From Amyelois transitella (Eukaryota > Arthropoda > Insecta > Lepidoptera > Pyralidae), in NCBI RefSeq assembly GCF_032362555.1, contig NC_083529.1:1550001-1614000 (forward strand): a stretch of DNA of 64,000 nt, written 5' to 3'. The position numbers and the translations under genes were made by a program. Of the stretch, positions 24,901 to 30,500 are shown one piece after another. Every line of letters starts with the position of its first letter. Within the stretch, counting starts at the first letter, position 1. The notes under the pieces were generated by a model. The model saw only the letters and a program-made list of their open reading frames with translations, was not told the DNA's origin and made no database searches.

Positions 24901-26172
24901 GGGCTCAGGACTAACGACACAAGGAAAAGAAACAAATGACTGACACTGATGAATGATGAAACGAATGACACTGAAATACATCTCAGTGTGAAATCCACTC
25001 AAAGATGACTGCTACCAATCAGTAACATTCCTGTTTTACTGTAGACAGAATTAAATAACTAGTTTATCGTGTGTTTAGCATCAAACTCATGAATATGGTA
25101 ACGGTTGACATACTTACAACTCGCCTGGGCTCAATTTGTTCGTGGGTGATTAGCCACGACCTAGTCGAAAATATTTTACAGCCTTACTAGAATAGGGTAT
25201 AGTCTATACCCTAGTCTAGTAAGGCAATAAAATATTTTTATAGTATAGTAGTATATTATAGCAGGAACAGAAAATAACTATACCGTATAGATATTTTCTG
25301 TTCCTGCGGGAATTACGGCAAATCCTCTCTTAGTTCACCCCTAGATTATTTTAGAAAACCTACATGCCAAATCATTATGTAGACCTAGCGGTGTGCGGTA
25401 GCCGGGTTTCCGTTGATAAGTCAGTCAGTTAATGACACATTTTATTATAGACCAGCTTTTATTCGCACCTTCGACCGCGTGAGTTTTGGGCCACCTACAA
25501 AACTATGCGAGTTTTTCGCAAATCACCCGGGAAAGATTTTAGCATATTTTGCCTTTTATGACAAGCATAAAAGGCATTATGATATTATATTATATATATT
25601 ATTACATATTAATGATTGTCATATTATGACCTCCAGACTCTCATCATATAAACCCTAAATTTCATTTGAGTCTAGAGTGAATATACGCCGTGGAAGCGTA
25701 ACAGACAGACTTTCGCATTTAGTATGGATTTTAGAGAATGTTGTCCAGCACTAGACTGACATCATCATTTTCAGCGGTGTTGCTTCAGAGCCATACATGT
25801 TGTTGCAATTTTTGTATGCTTTCTGCAGCCATCTGAACTAGAATAAGTTTTAGCCTAGGATAGGTTTATTGTTTTTGCCGTTTCGGGCAGTAAGCCTTAT
25901 TTACTACGCTGTCTATACCACTCTAAGAACTTCTACCTACACAAGACTGAATTATTCAAATTGTTATAAAAGATTTTTTTTCAGGTGAAGTGAACAACGC
26001 ATACGTGACTGACGCGACATCTGTGAGCGGCTCCCGCAAATCGCTAGCCTTGCAACCAGTGCTTATAATGCACCCACACGCTCCCATGGACATGGATACC
26101 TATTCCCACTACTCTGGAAGGACTGCCAGGTCAAAACATGGCATTTACGCCAACACCATGCACAATTATTAA
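3582..26172 (+). CDS. LHFPL3: LHFPL-family tetraspan membrane protein, whole gene (4 exons)
   Basis: Joined exons 3582-3984, 22377-22475, 23808-23954 and 25985-26172 give 837 nt, 278 aa plus stop. All junctions are GT/AG and all three introns are phase 1, which supports the model. Four hydrophobic segments lie near residues 25-46, 93-117, 126-146 and 174-197. The first extracellular loop has the claudin-like signature G62-L63-W64 with C67 and C76. The text resembles vertebrate LHFPL3/4/5 closely (NYVRNS followed by IGVLWAIFTIC; CGPTAD; IRWAYLLAVIG). In that family, known members are auxiliary membrane proteins, for example in hair-cell mechanotransduction and GABA-A receptor clustering; the insect role is not read from sequence. 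The start at 3582 sits in GCCAAGATGG, a good context, and a 3-codon upstream ORF lies at 3513-3524. Intron 1 is 18.4 kb and hosts two tektin genes. The tail after residue ~200 is hydrophilic and probably cytosolic. Assignment to LHFPL3 rather than 4 or 5 is uncertain. Confidence 0.9.
4333..4581 (-). mobile_element. tRNA-derived SINE, near-complete
   Basis: On the - strand it starts GGCCTCTGTGGCTCAGCGGT (A box GGCTCAGCGG) and has a B box GGGTTCGAATCC. A tRNA-unrelated body follows, with ATGTTTATCTATATAAG and GTTAGTATCTCGTAACAC, and it ends in an (ATTT)n tail. It lies in LHFPL intron 1. Confidence 0.85.
4900..5003. mobile_element. hAT-like element end
   Basis: Its end TAGGGTTGCGCCGTG, read on the - strand, is of the hAT type (CAGGGCTGCGCC-like). 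Similar text occurs at 8690-8773 with GCCGGATA and ATTCGAT motifs. It is only a terminal piece. Confidence 0.35.
5524..5989 (+). mobile_element. RTE-like LINE 3' part, longest copy
   Basis: It encodes the C-terminus of a LINE reverse transcriptase polyprotein, including GMLRWFGHVERMNESRLTKQ, GKVGVGRPRRTYLDQIKDVL and RNRRACMKRVMNVDEAKEVC, then YPSGKEA and a stop. The sequence ends in (TATG)n directly after the stop. The ORF is open for 133 codons (5566-5967) but has no RT core, so it is a 5'-truncated relic, not a host gene. Confidence 0.8.
6306..6465. mobile_element. MITE with perfect 40-bp terminal inverted repeats
   Basis: The left arm 6306-6345 (starting TAGTGCGAGTTTTACTCGAT) is the exact reverse complement of the right arm 6426-6465. 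The core is 80 bp. TA at both outer ends fits a TA target duplication (Tc1/mariner-like). Confidence 0.85.
6757..6912. repeat. Tandem ~60-70-bp repeat rich in TTCGCACG/CGTGCGAA dyads
   Basis: Units begin TTAGTAG at 6757, 6828 and (partial) 6886. The first two carry GATT-x-GCACG, then GTGCGAATCG-x-CCCCTT. ATTCGCACGATCGTGCGAAT at 6782-6801 is a perfect 20-bp palindrome. Confidence 0.6.
7241..7318 (+). mobile_element. RTE-like LINE 3' end fragment
   Basis: AAGTGGAAAGATGTAGTCTC, then GCCTACTCCTTCGGGAAAAA and GGCGTGATTTTATG with a TATG-rich tail. Confidence 0.7.
7319..8640. other. No gene seen; dispersed repeat text
   Basis: 7590-7760 has the form of a common lepidopteran dispersed repeat (a threonine-rich-looking GTAACGCAGTAACTTTCGAA block and GATTTTAATGAAATTTATAG). 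It is similar in style to 20285-20470. The ORFs here are short and show no family features. Confidence 0.4.
8640..8776. mobile_element. hAT-like element end, second copy
   Basis: On the - strand it begins TAGAGCTGCGCCATGGTAAC, then CCGAAATTCCGGATAA and repeated GATA/CGAATAT text, ending in ATACGATCGTACGGATATTC. The terminus resembles that at 4900-5003. Confidence 0.4.
9104..9167. repeat. Two-copy tandem repeat, ~32 bp
   Basis: AAAAAAGGTTATTCGTCCTA followed by GAAAATGA occurs twice in a row. Confidence 0.8.
9602..9827 (-). mobile_element. SINE-A copy, tail truncated
   Basis: Sense is defined as starting GTGCCGTGTGGTTCCCGGCA and ending in (TATG)n. This copy has the head and body; the tail end is lost at GGGGTAGATAGAGCC. 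Confidence 0.8.
10536..10569 (+). promoter_or_regulatory. Conserved upstream block of tektin 1
   Basis: TGATTTTGTATTTTTTTTAA followed by an AATTTACTAAA stretch directly precedes the ATG. A very similar block precedes tektin 2 (15751-15798), which suggests that the core promoter was duplicated with the gene or kept by selection. Confidence 0.4.
10570..12087 (+). CDS. Tektin, paralogue 1 (intronless, 505 aa)
   Basis: This encodes a filamentous protein of the tektin family, which bundles along the wall of axonemal doublet microtubules in cilia and sperm flagella. Residues 1-80 are Pro-rich. From about residue 85 there is a tektin head (DWTP, then KYSISRYS and EW), followed by long heptad-rich coiled-coil segments with the conserved LKGA-x-RVL and ISKECL-x-LRSNR-x-EPDL blocks. 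The C-terminal signature nonapeptide, normally RPNVELCRD, is altered here to RPHGENVRD (residues 422-430). The length and the C-terminal 'NIDRD' plus 'SHYPS' region fit the tektin-3/4/5 class. The ATG at 10570 follows stops in all upstream context and is in AAAATGG. It has no introns and lies on the same strand within LHFPL intron 1. It is clearly paralogous to the tektin at 15799. Testis expression is inferred from the family. Confidence 0.93.
   Translation: MAQVLTSFPEDDKCPKVCTDIGAFKKAEKSPEKAQEEIKEAKEARDVPPPATDGAPVAPIENPPETTRPPPSGEEYLPNLRPGQDGKVDWTPLADMTGTRPGVNKYSISRYSLSEWRQHNNEILDPEPITESNIVDYNAKTAIMQAFGNVDKQQSENNKRLKQKARDIFRWKVEVEKACKEITEEVELLEIERMRLKGASRVLMLPESISKECLDLRSNRFEPDLVADLAEQELIKEMNLVSEVRGTLKATLEKIEEQMAINKAAKHRIEYDWCDKQLAYNTEVTNIGLNTKSSTIMFRPGSTRFGDYTAPLEYWEFFCRENVQNCEAARQNSQDLRGSLNAILVNGGRKLRNQADKTDMALAETVAITQELCTKLEETLRSTLQKIADMEALIDNLHDSIRKMDNAMKLAQTRLDNRNNWRPHGENVRDQPHLGLIDEVKKIHETVTSLLGQLHNAERVRNDLLKKRIVLEKDIASKRKTLNIDRDRCGMVRSHYPSASELAGY
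12407..12412 (+). promoter_or_regulatory. Poly(A) signal of tektin 1
   Basis: AATAAA lies 320 nt after the tektin 1 stop, followed by a T-rich stretch. Confidence 0.5.
12488..12679 (-). other. Uncharacterised minus-strand ORF sharing a motif with 13376-13564
   Basis: This 63-codon ORF contains AATNDPIVDIMSARG. The ORF at 13376-13564, 0.9 kb away on the same strand, contains ATTNDSILNIMSRGG. Similarity extends at DNA level (CTCATTATGT, then ATCATTAGTGG). I recognise no family. It could be two exon relics, or a repeat that happens to be open. Confidence 0.25.
12695..12959 (-). mobile_element. Lep1-like Helitron, non-autonomous
   Basis: On the - strand it begins TC-TTTACTAATATTA and ends GTCGCGGGCACGGCTAG, with A/T at the insertion edges. 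This fits Helitron ends (5' TC, 3' CTRR). GTTTGTTTGAGCGCGCTAAT is the shared internal text. Confidence 0.7.
13376..13564 (-). other. Uncharacterised minus-strand ORF, partner of 12488-12679
   Basis: This 62-codon ORF ends in RGGNNGY and a stop. Its 5' end runs into a fragment of the SINE-A repeat, so its start is probably not genuine. It shares the motif described for its partner. No family is recognised. Confidence 0.25.
13551..13606 (-). mobile_element. SINE-A tail fragment
   Basis: ACATACATATACTCACGTCT, then CCCTAGCGGGGTAAACAGAG: the 3' ~55 bp only. Confidence 0.65.
14037..14128. repeat. Two nested palindromes
   Basis: TCAGAGCAACAAAAATCATA and ATATGATTTTTCTTGCTCTG are arms of a ~54-bp inverted repeat with two mismatches. 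ATTTATGT...ACATAAAT at about 14092-14122 forms a second one around AATCATATTATGAT. Confidence 0.65.
14136..14317 (-). mobile_element. SINE-A copy with internal deletion
   Basis: Both ends are present (CATACACATATGATCAC; GGGAACCACACGGCAC) but ~90 bp from the middle are missing. The join is at CTTGAAAAGATCCCAAG. Confidence 0.8.
14509..14634 (-). mobile_element. RTE-like LINE 3' end fragment
   Basis: On the - strand it reads GCATGAAGAG, then GAAGTATGCGGGGTTCGTGG and CCTATCCCTCTGGGAAAGAG, as in the copy at 5524-5989. Confidence 0.75.
14661..14816 (-). mobile_element. tRNA-derived SINE, body and tail only
   Basis: AAATAAATAAATACAGGACA, then ACACAGATTGAGTTAGCCCC, match the 3' two thirds of the SINE at 4333-4581. 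The tRNA-like head is missing. Confidence 0.75.
15284..15556 (-). mobile_element. SINE-A copy, diverged, full length
   Basis: The tail CATACATTCATTGTCATACA, the body TGACGGGTTGCTAGCCCATC and the head GCCGAAAACCACACCG are all present. A short GGATATAG/CTATATCC inverted duplication lies within the tail end (about 15315-15355). It lies 240 bp before tektin 2. Confidence 0.75.
15751..15798 (+). promoter_or_regulatory. Conserved upstream block of tektin 2
   Basis: TGATTTTTGTATTATTTTTA, then CTAAATTACCGTAAA directly before the ATG, parallels the block before tektin 1. Tektin 2 has about 14 extra bases in the middle. Confidence 0.4.
15799..17319 (+). CDS. Tektin, paralogue 2 (intronless, 506 aa)
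   Basis: This is a full-length tektin with a Pro-rich N-terminus (residues 1-90), then DWTP and KYSITRYS-x2-EW at about 95-120, and coiled-coil rods with LKGACRIL and ISKECLELR-x-NRYEPDL. The signature nonapeptide is near-canonical: RPNVENCRD at residues 423-431, followed by EAQYAL as in tektins generally. The C-terminus (SLNIDQDRLARVRAHMP) resembles the tektin-3/4/5 class. It aligns with tektin 1 along its whole length, for example AEQEL-(I/V)-KE, (I/V)EEQMA-x-N and LEETL. There are no introns, it lies in the same LHFPL intron, and the AATAAA signal follows the stop by 47 nt. The axonemal role is established for the family; testis expression is inferred. The ATG is in AAAATGG, as in tektin 1. 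Confidence 0.95.
   Translation: MAGNTLKTCPDICPANTVAAPPKEYLKAGMSRGPENPHASPYVPGMIKPPEPKVYPPGAPPRYLPQPTDSTSGDILGMGPIGPWAAGHLDWTPQAGTTGVRPVVDKYSITRYSTGEWRNHNLFMLTPRATDKAKHADATIKRDIKIANENLDKKQDETNSNLGKRVKDLGYWKKQVEQTLRAMDDEIELLDQDRSKLKGACRILNLPEAISKECLELRTNRYEPDLVRDDAEQELVKEVAIVGEIRRVFENTLAKVEEQMANNRAAKSAIESDWNDKMVALKVDKQCLSFTPESSLLLYHPGVARWPENASNLEYWLHYCAESIKNCDEVRQKSENLRGDLMTAIVKGGQDLKTQGDRTNAALAESVSTTEELRDKLEETLKDNLKTIADIENLISYLKDELRKLGERTKLNMTRLHARNYDRPNVENCRDEAQYALMAEAKFIKETTESFNGRMREAEAIRSELMKYRGDLEKEIASKRKSLNIDQDRLARVRAHMPKPEEFAGG
17367..17372 (+). promoter_or_regulatory. Poly(A) signal of tektin 2
   Basis: AATAAA lies 47 nt after the tektin 2 stop, giving a very short 3' UTR. Confidence 0.6.
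17962..18302 (+). mobile_element. RTE-like LINE 3' part
   Basis: It has an open frame for 109 codons (17974-18303) with GMLRWFGHVEKMNESRLTQQ, GRPKRTYLDQIKNVL and NRRACIKIV, ending in a short TATG tail. It is the same relic type as 5524-5989. Confidence 0.8.
18303..19070. other. No gene seen
   Basis: This is AT-rich LHFPL intron text with only short open frames. I see no protein family, RNA or repeat in it. Confidence 0.5.
19071..19210 (+). mobile_element. SINE-A, 5' half
   Basis: The head is TGTGTCGTGTGGTTCTTGGT, followed by CCCATGGATGTCGTAAAAAG and GGCGATGGGCTAGCA. The tail half is lost. Confidence 0.75.
20130..20205 (-). mobile_element. RTE-like LINE 3' end fragment
   Basis: AATCACTCCTCTTTCCCGAG, then GGAGGCAGAGACTACAGC: the 3' end in reverse. 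Confidence 0.65.
20968..21140 (+). mobile_element. Helitron-like element, second subfamily
   Basis: It has the body TCTGTATGCTTAAATCTTTA and the 3' end GAAGCCGGGGCGGGTCGCTAG, finishing in CTAG followed by T. The 5' edge is approximate. Confidence 0.5.
21255..21301. repeat. Perfect 22-bp inverted repeat, 3-bp loop
   Basis: The arms 21255-21276 (TCTCATTTTACAAAAGTTAG then TG) and 21280-21301 are exact reverse complements around CGA. Confidence 0.9.
21380..21490 (+). repeat. Dispersed repeat end (CATCAAAATCGGT...CCTTTTTTTGAAGGGG)
   Basis: CCTCATCAAAATCGGTACAG, then CATACATACAGGTCAAACCG and AGAACCACC, then a T-run and GAAGGGGGTTAA. Similar text (GAGAACCTCCTTTTTAGAAG) recurs near 57440. The family is not identified. 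Confidence 0.4.
21766..21992 (+). mobile_element. SINE-A copy, head truncated
   Basis: It runs from AATAGAAAAAAGAATAGGAC to a (TATG)n tail. The first ~20 bp (GTGCCGTG...) are missing. Confidence 0.8.
22036..22086 (+). mobile_element. SINE-A internal fragment joined to an RTE piece
   Basis: AAACTTGGGATTATATTAGG, then GGCTAGCAACCTGTCACTAT, stops abruptly at the start of the RTE-like fragment that follows. Confidence 0.6.
22091..22330 (+). mobile_element. RTE-like LINE 3' part
   Basis: It encodes GKFGVGRPRRTYLDQIKDVL and RNRRACMKRVMNVDEEKEIC, and ends in a TATG-rich tail. It sits 47 bp before LHFPL exon 2. Confidence 0.8.
22377..22475 (+). CDS. LHFPL3: LHFPL exon 2
   Basis: The acceptor is TTTTTTCCAG and the donor is GTAATA. 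The 99-nt exon completes TM3 and encodes the second extracellular loop with the family motif CGPTAD. It lies 47 bp after the tail of an RTE-like LINE fragment, and a SINE-A copy starts 40 bp after its donor. Confidence 0.9.
22516..22779 (+). mobile_element. SINE-A, full-length copy
   Basis: It is complete from GTGCCGTGTGGTTCCCGGCA to ATATGTTTGTATGTATGTA, about 264 bp. It lies in LHFPL intron 2 and is the best reference copy for the family here. Confidence 0.9.
22940..23090 (-). repeat. Probable LINE 3' end relic
   Basis: ACTCTTTATTGCACCATAAG, then AAAGGCGGACTTATCGCTAA and TCAACCTTTGGGTGGAAGGA. I know this form of text as a common lepidopteran repeat, but no ORF remains. A weaker CTTTATTGCACATAAAAATA occurs near 53830. 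Confidence 0.4.
23190..23457 (+). mobile_element. Lep1-like Helitron, non-autonomous
   Basis: It starts TCTATACTAATATTATAAAG and ends GTCGCGGGCACAGCTAG followed by T. It lies in LHFPL intron 2. Confidence 0.75.
23609..23774 (-). mobile_element. SINE-A, 3' two thirds, diverged
   Basis: CATACATACTCACGTCTTTT, then CAGGTTGCTCACCCATCG and the CATATCCCTTAG end. It abuts LHFPL exon 3, 33 bp away. Confidence 0.65.
23808..23954 (+). CDS. LHFPL3: LHFPL exon 3 (TM4)
   Basis: The acceptor is AAATTCCAG and the donor is GTATGC. The 147-nt exon encodes RCHIRWAYLLAVIGC and the fourth membrane segment. The reading frame continues exactly from exon 2 and into exon 4. Confidence 0.9.
25168..25238. repeat. Near-perfect 35-bp inverted repeat (foldback 1)
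   Basis: The arms 25168-25202 and 25204-25238 match at 32 of 35 positions with a 1-bp centre. It lies in LHFPL intron 3. Confidence 0.85.
25262..25307. repeat. Perfect 16-bp inverted repeat (foldback 2)
   Basis: GCAGGAACAGAAAATA pairs exactly with TATTTTCTGTTCCTGC. It is 24 bp after foldback 1. Confidence 0.85.
25985..26172 (+). CDS. LHFPL3: LHFPL exon 4 (C-terminal tail, stop)
   Basis: The acceptor is a T-rich tract ending TTTTTTTTCAG. The exon encodes a hydrophilic tail rich in Ser, His and Tyr that ends HNY, with a TAA stop. A poly(A) signal follows 27 bp later. Confidence 0.88.
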
Positions 26173-26198
26173 TTGTAAAATTATGTTTTTAATTGATT

Positions 26199-26204
26199 AA
26201 TAAA
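26199..26204 (+). promoter_or_regulatory. Poly(A) signal of LHFPL
   Basis: AATAAA lies 27 nt after the LHFPL stop codon. A second candidate lies near 26520, so alternative 3' ends are possible. Confidence 0.6.
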
Positions 26205-27416
26205 GAATTTAAAAGTACATCCGTATCGCTCATCGCTTTGGTAAGTCGTTCCGCCCCTTGCCAACAGATGGCGTTGTACTGAATAATGGCATTTTATAAT
26301 TTGGAAATCTCATGAAATTTAAATCGTTAATAATTAAATTACCTGAATTAATTTAATGTAATGTAAGTTATTGCTGTAACATTAGAGTTATGTAAATATT
26401 TGTAATGTTTGTTTAGGTAATGACATTTTGAATTTAGTGCTTAGGTATTAATTTTACTCTGTAATGTGAGTCTCAACGATTTTGTACAACGAAATTTTGG
26501 AACTGTTGTTTGTAATATTGAATAAAATAATTTAGTTATACGGGTTGGTTTTTTTTTTACTTTGCTAGATCCCTTTTAACCTCTACGATAGTTATCAAAG
26601 TTGTATAACATTAACTAAGTAGGTATCTAATTACCTAAATTCACACCTCTCTCTTTTGCGTGTTGTCATTTGCTCCCTCCGCCTTTATAGTTTGGGCCCT
26701 CAGGTTATTATATCAAACCTTTCTCTCACAGTCCAAACTCCGGTAAATTCAAATATTCTTCAGTCACAGAACTGAATGTTAAGACTTTTATTCTTGATGT
26801 GATAAAAATATGACAAATTTCACATTTTTCAATAGCGCAGTGCCGACCTCGTTTGAAATTAATCATTTAACCTAAAACAAAGACGATAATTATAAATGTT
26901 CTACATTAAATTACTAGATAATATTACAAGCAATTTAACGGGCTACAACAACCGGGTTTATTATGTAGTTTTCTAAGTTAATTGCTAGAAGCGGCCTCTT
27001 TTAGCAATAATCGCATATTAACGTAGAAAGAATACTTCTTATTTAATTATACTAGCCTAATAAATTGCTTATCCTCTCGTCAGTCGGTGGCCATTTTGAT
27101 TTTTAGGTATATATGTCGTTTAAGGTGTCAAATTTAAGTTTTGGCTTTAACAACAGAATTATTATATCCACATGTACAGGTTTCATTGTAGGATCGATAT
27201 CCCACTAAGTAAAACAGTAAAATGAAAGAAATCGCGGCTTTGCGTAGCAAAGATAATATGCGATGCGCTGATAATACCCAGATCACATAAAGGCACATAT
27301 CACCGGATAAAGAACCGAACTTATAGCATGGTGCAACCAGGCACACACAAAAATGAAGGGGATCCCCTTTAACTAAGCTTTCTAATAGGTCATGAATTTA
27401 AAAAACCATTGGAGTC
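26205..27416. other. Intergenic, LHFPL to ETFBKMT (tail to tail)
   Basis: I see no gene here. It contains AT-rich text and possible alternative poly(A) sites; the only longer open frame (27134-27346) shows no family features. Confidence 0.5.
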
Positions 27417-27422
27417 TTTATT
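27417..27422 (-). promoter_or_regulatory. ETFBKMT: Poly(A) signal overlapping the ETFBKMT stop codon
   Basis: On the - strand the text reads AATTAAATAAAG, so AATAAA starts on the last base of the stop codon. If used, the 3' UTR would be only about 15-35 nt. Confidence 0.55.
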
Positions 27423-27565
27423 TAATTAAGTTTCCACAGCGCAGTCTCTGTGAACCCATAGTTTTCCATGCAGCTCTCTTCTGGTAGACGATACTTCGCT
27501 AACAGAGTGATATGCTGACGCCTCTTCTTTGTCAGCCCGTGGCGACCTGGGTCTCCTATTAAAAC
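27422..27565 (-). CDS. ETFBKMT: ETFBKMT exon 4 (C-terminus, stop)
   Basis: The acceptor is TACTTGCAG. It encodes VLIGDPGRHGLTKK through FTETALWKLN and a TAA stop. The final base of the stop is the first base of an AATAAA. Confidence 0.92.
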   Translation of the reverse strand, partial: VLIGDPGRHGLTKKRRQHITLLAKYRLPEESCMENYGFTETALWKLN

Positions 27566-30500
27566 CTGCAAGTAAGAAATTATATTAAAACTCTATTTAG
27601 AACATACAGCAGATCAAAAGAAGCGCTATGTAAATAGGTATAAGGCATATTCGGATTTCTGTGGGATATGGGCGAAACGCACTTTTCCCGTGATTCGTTT
27701 CTAGATGGTTAGTATTGGTAGATTTAAGGGTTGATGAAATGAATTGTTTCAACACGAACAACTATCAATTTACTAGAAAACAAAAGATGTAGATTCTGCA
27801 TCTCGCTCCGTCAAAATGTATATATTTATGTTGAAAACAAAACTTACAGTCTTACCACTTGCAGTCAAACTTATCAGCCATTCGAACAAAATATTAGCAA
27901 ATTCTTCGTCATAGAACATGTCTCCAATCAAAATTGTATCAAATTCTTCGCATTTCGCGCCAATAAAATTATCTGTACTCGTTTCTATGGCAACATTATT
28001 TAATTGTGAATTTATTTTTGTAGCTATGACTGCATCTGAAACCATATGGTATTTGAGCATAAGTTGACATCGGGGATGTAGCTCAGTGGTAGAGCGTTCG
28101 CTTTGCATGTGAAAGGCCCCGGGTTCGATCCCCGGCATCTCCAGGCGGTAATTCCTTTTTTGTTTTATTTTTCTTCACATTTCATAGAATACAATGAATG
28201 AATACAATCAATTATGCTTTACTTATACTTACAAAGATCAATATCGTTTCCAACAACTCGCTTTGCTTGCATTTTTGCCGCCGCTATTGATCCAGCTCCA
28301 CATCCACAGCCAATGTCTAGTACTCTTTTATTTTTTATGATTTCTTCATTGTCTAAAATGTACCTGAAAAAGAAAAATAAATAAATCAAGTCCTAAAATT
28401 TAGGTTGCACTTAGATCAGAATGAAATCATGTTTTAGCGCCATCTTACGGTGATGTCAATTAATATATAAACGTTCACTACATTTAGCTTGAGTGGCAAT
28501 CACTCTACTTCAAAAGCACCACGCATTATGAAAAATAACTTTTGTTCATTGCGTATAGATGGCGTCAGTACTATCAAAATTCGTTGTAAAATGTTTTATT
28601 TGTAGAGTAGAAGGTATATTTTTTTTAAGGATTTGCATAACTAACATCCCGCACGCGGGTTGTTAACTTATGTAGATATACCCTGACTATGATCCCAACC
28701 CAGGCTGGGTAACCATAATCGAAATGCGTACACGAAATGCTTAATCTTGGTATTTATTATTGTACCTACCTAAAATAAAAATAATAATAAATTAATACCT
28801 GTACTCGGTCAAATGGTTTATTCAATAATATAAATTGTCACTTATACATTTATTATACATATATTACACTTTATTATGATTAAATCAACACACAGAGTTA
28901 CTTTTCGAGGTCAATATCTTTTGTAACTAACCGATTCTCCGAAATCTACTGAAAGCAATAAACTAAGCTAATAAACATAAAACTGCTCTCAACATCTGCA
29001 GAATTAGCGTGGAGTTTCCAGAAAAGCGGGGGTGTTCCTGGAAATATCGAGAGGGGGGTGGATCCCCCCGATTTCAGGGAACACAGACCGGCGCGCCGTC
29101 TCGACTGCGGGAGAAAATTCTGGGAAAATCTCTTGATTGATTAATAGTTTTAAGGGTCGTGGAAGTGGATAGAAAAACATTATGAAAACTTTTTCTAGAA
29201 AAAACAAGTGGTTGAAGTTACCTTCTCTTTTTATTTTTGACTTTCGCAACTATAATGACATCTAATGACTAGATATAAATGTAGGTAATTTTCACAAATG
29301 AATAAAGTAATGATGTATAACTGCTAATAAAAAAATGCAATGGCTTTTGCCCGAATATACGAAATTTACAAAAAAGTCAACATTCCATGTTTTCTCTAGC
29401 ATTTTTATCTATAATAGCTACCAGCAATCTCTTGATATATTTAATTGATATCTACCCGCGACTTGGTTCGCCCGGATACCACATCGCTGTTACGAGCAGC
29501 GACGTTAAAAATTAAAATCGCTATGATGCTGTCCAACCTCCGATAGGAGAGGAATTCTAAGAAGATATTATATTGAAAGGAAAAAATCTTGAATAGTATC
29601 CGCTGTCAGTAACTCAAAGTACACATTTATAAATTAAGCACAAAATTTTTAAATTAGCATACTTACCTTACCTATGACTATGAAGTTTATAATTTTTTAT
29701 AGAATTCTAAGCTACTAACATAGTCAACAGACTAGTGGTATAGATTTTTATAATCTGTGCCTAATCTTCGGGACGCATTCGGTGATTTTCCTCTCCATTC
29801 ATCAAATTTCAAAATATGAACAACGCATTAACGCAATATCAAACATTCCATACATAACAATTGTAATTTGTAATCAAATCAATGAGATTTCGAACGCGAT
29901 GAACGAACGTCTTTCAATACGAGAAATGAGTCATAGCGTCCTGTAACTGAAACACAATGGTGACTCATATACTCTCTTTTTTCCATGAAAGTACGCGACG
30001 CGATATATCCAATTTCTTTGTATATAGCTAGACTTTTGTATTGTTCCCTTTCGGCCCAGAGTCCTTTGGTTTTCCGCGGCTATGTAGATATGTTTGAAAT
30101 GGTAATGAATACTTGGATAAAGTACGAGTATAAGATGAATATTGTATGGCAGAAATATTATATACCTACAATATCTTGTGATATTGTTCTTCCGGTTGCC
30201 TACTAATATGATAACTTTTTTGAGGCTGCCTAAGTTAGGGATTTATTCTCCAAATAGGCTTGAATAACGGGAAAGACTAAAAAACGTGGGATTCTTTTAG
30301 AAGATTTCCAACTTGTCATTATCCCAATTTCAGTACAATTTCTATTTTTAAGGCATTCAGCAAAGCTTGGCCTTTCGGCTATCTACCCCGCAATGGATAA
30401 AGACGTGATATACGTCATGAGAAAATAGAAAATCATGAGGAATATTTTTACTTTGTTTACAAACTGATTTTATTTATAATGCGTAAGATGGAGCCACTAT

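Noticed and set aside
27773..28138. 121-codon - strand ORF as a stand-alone protein
   Set aside because: Its first ~25 codons are the complement of the tRNA-Ala gene and intron; only 28035-27848 is real coding sequence, as ETFBKMT exon 3.
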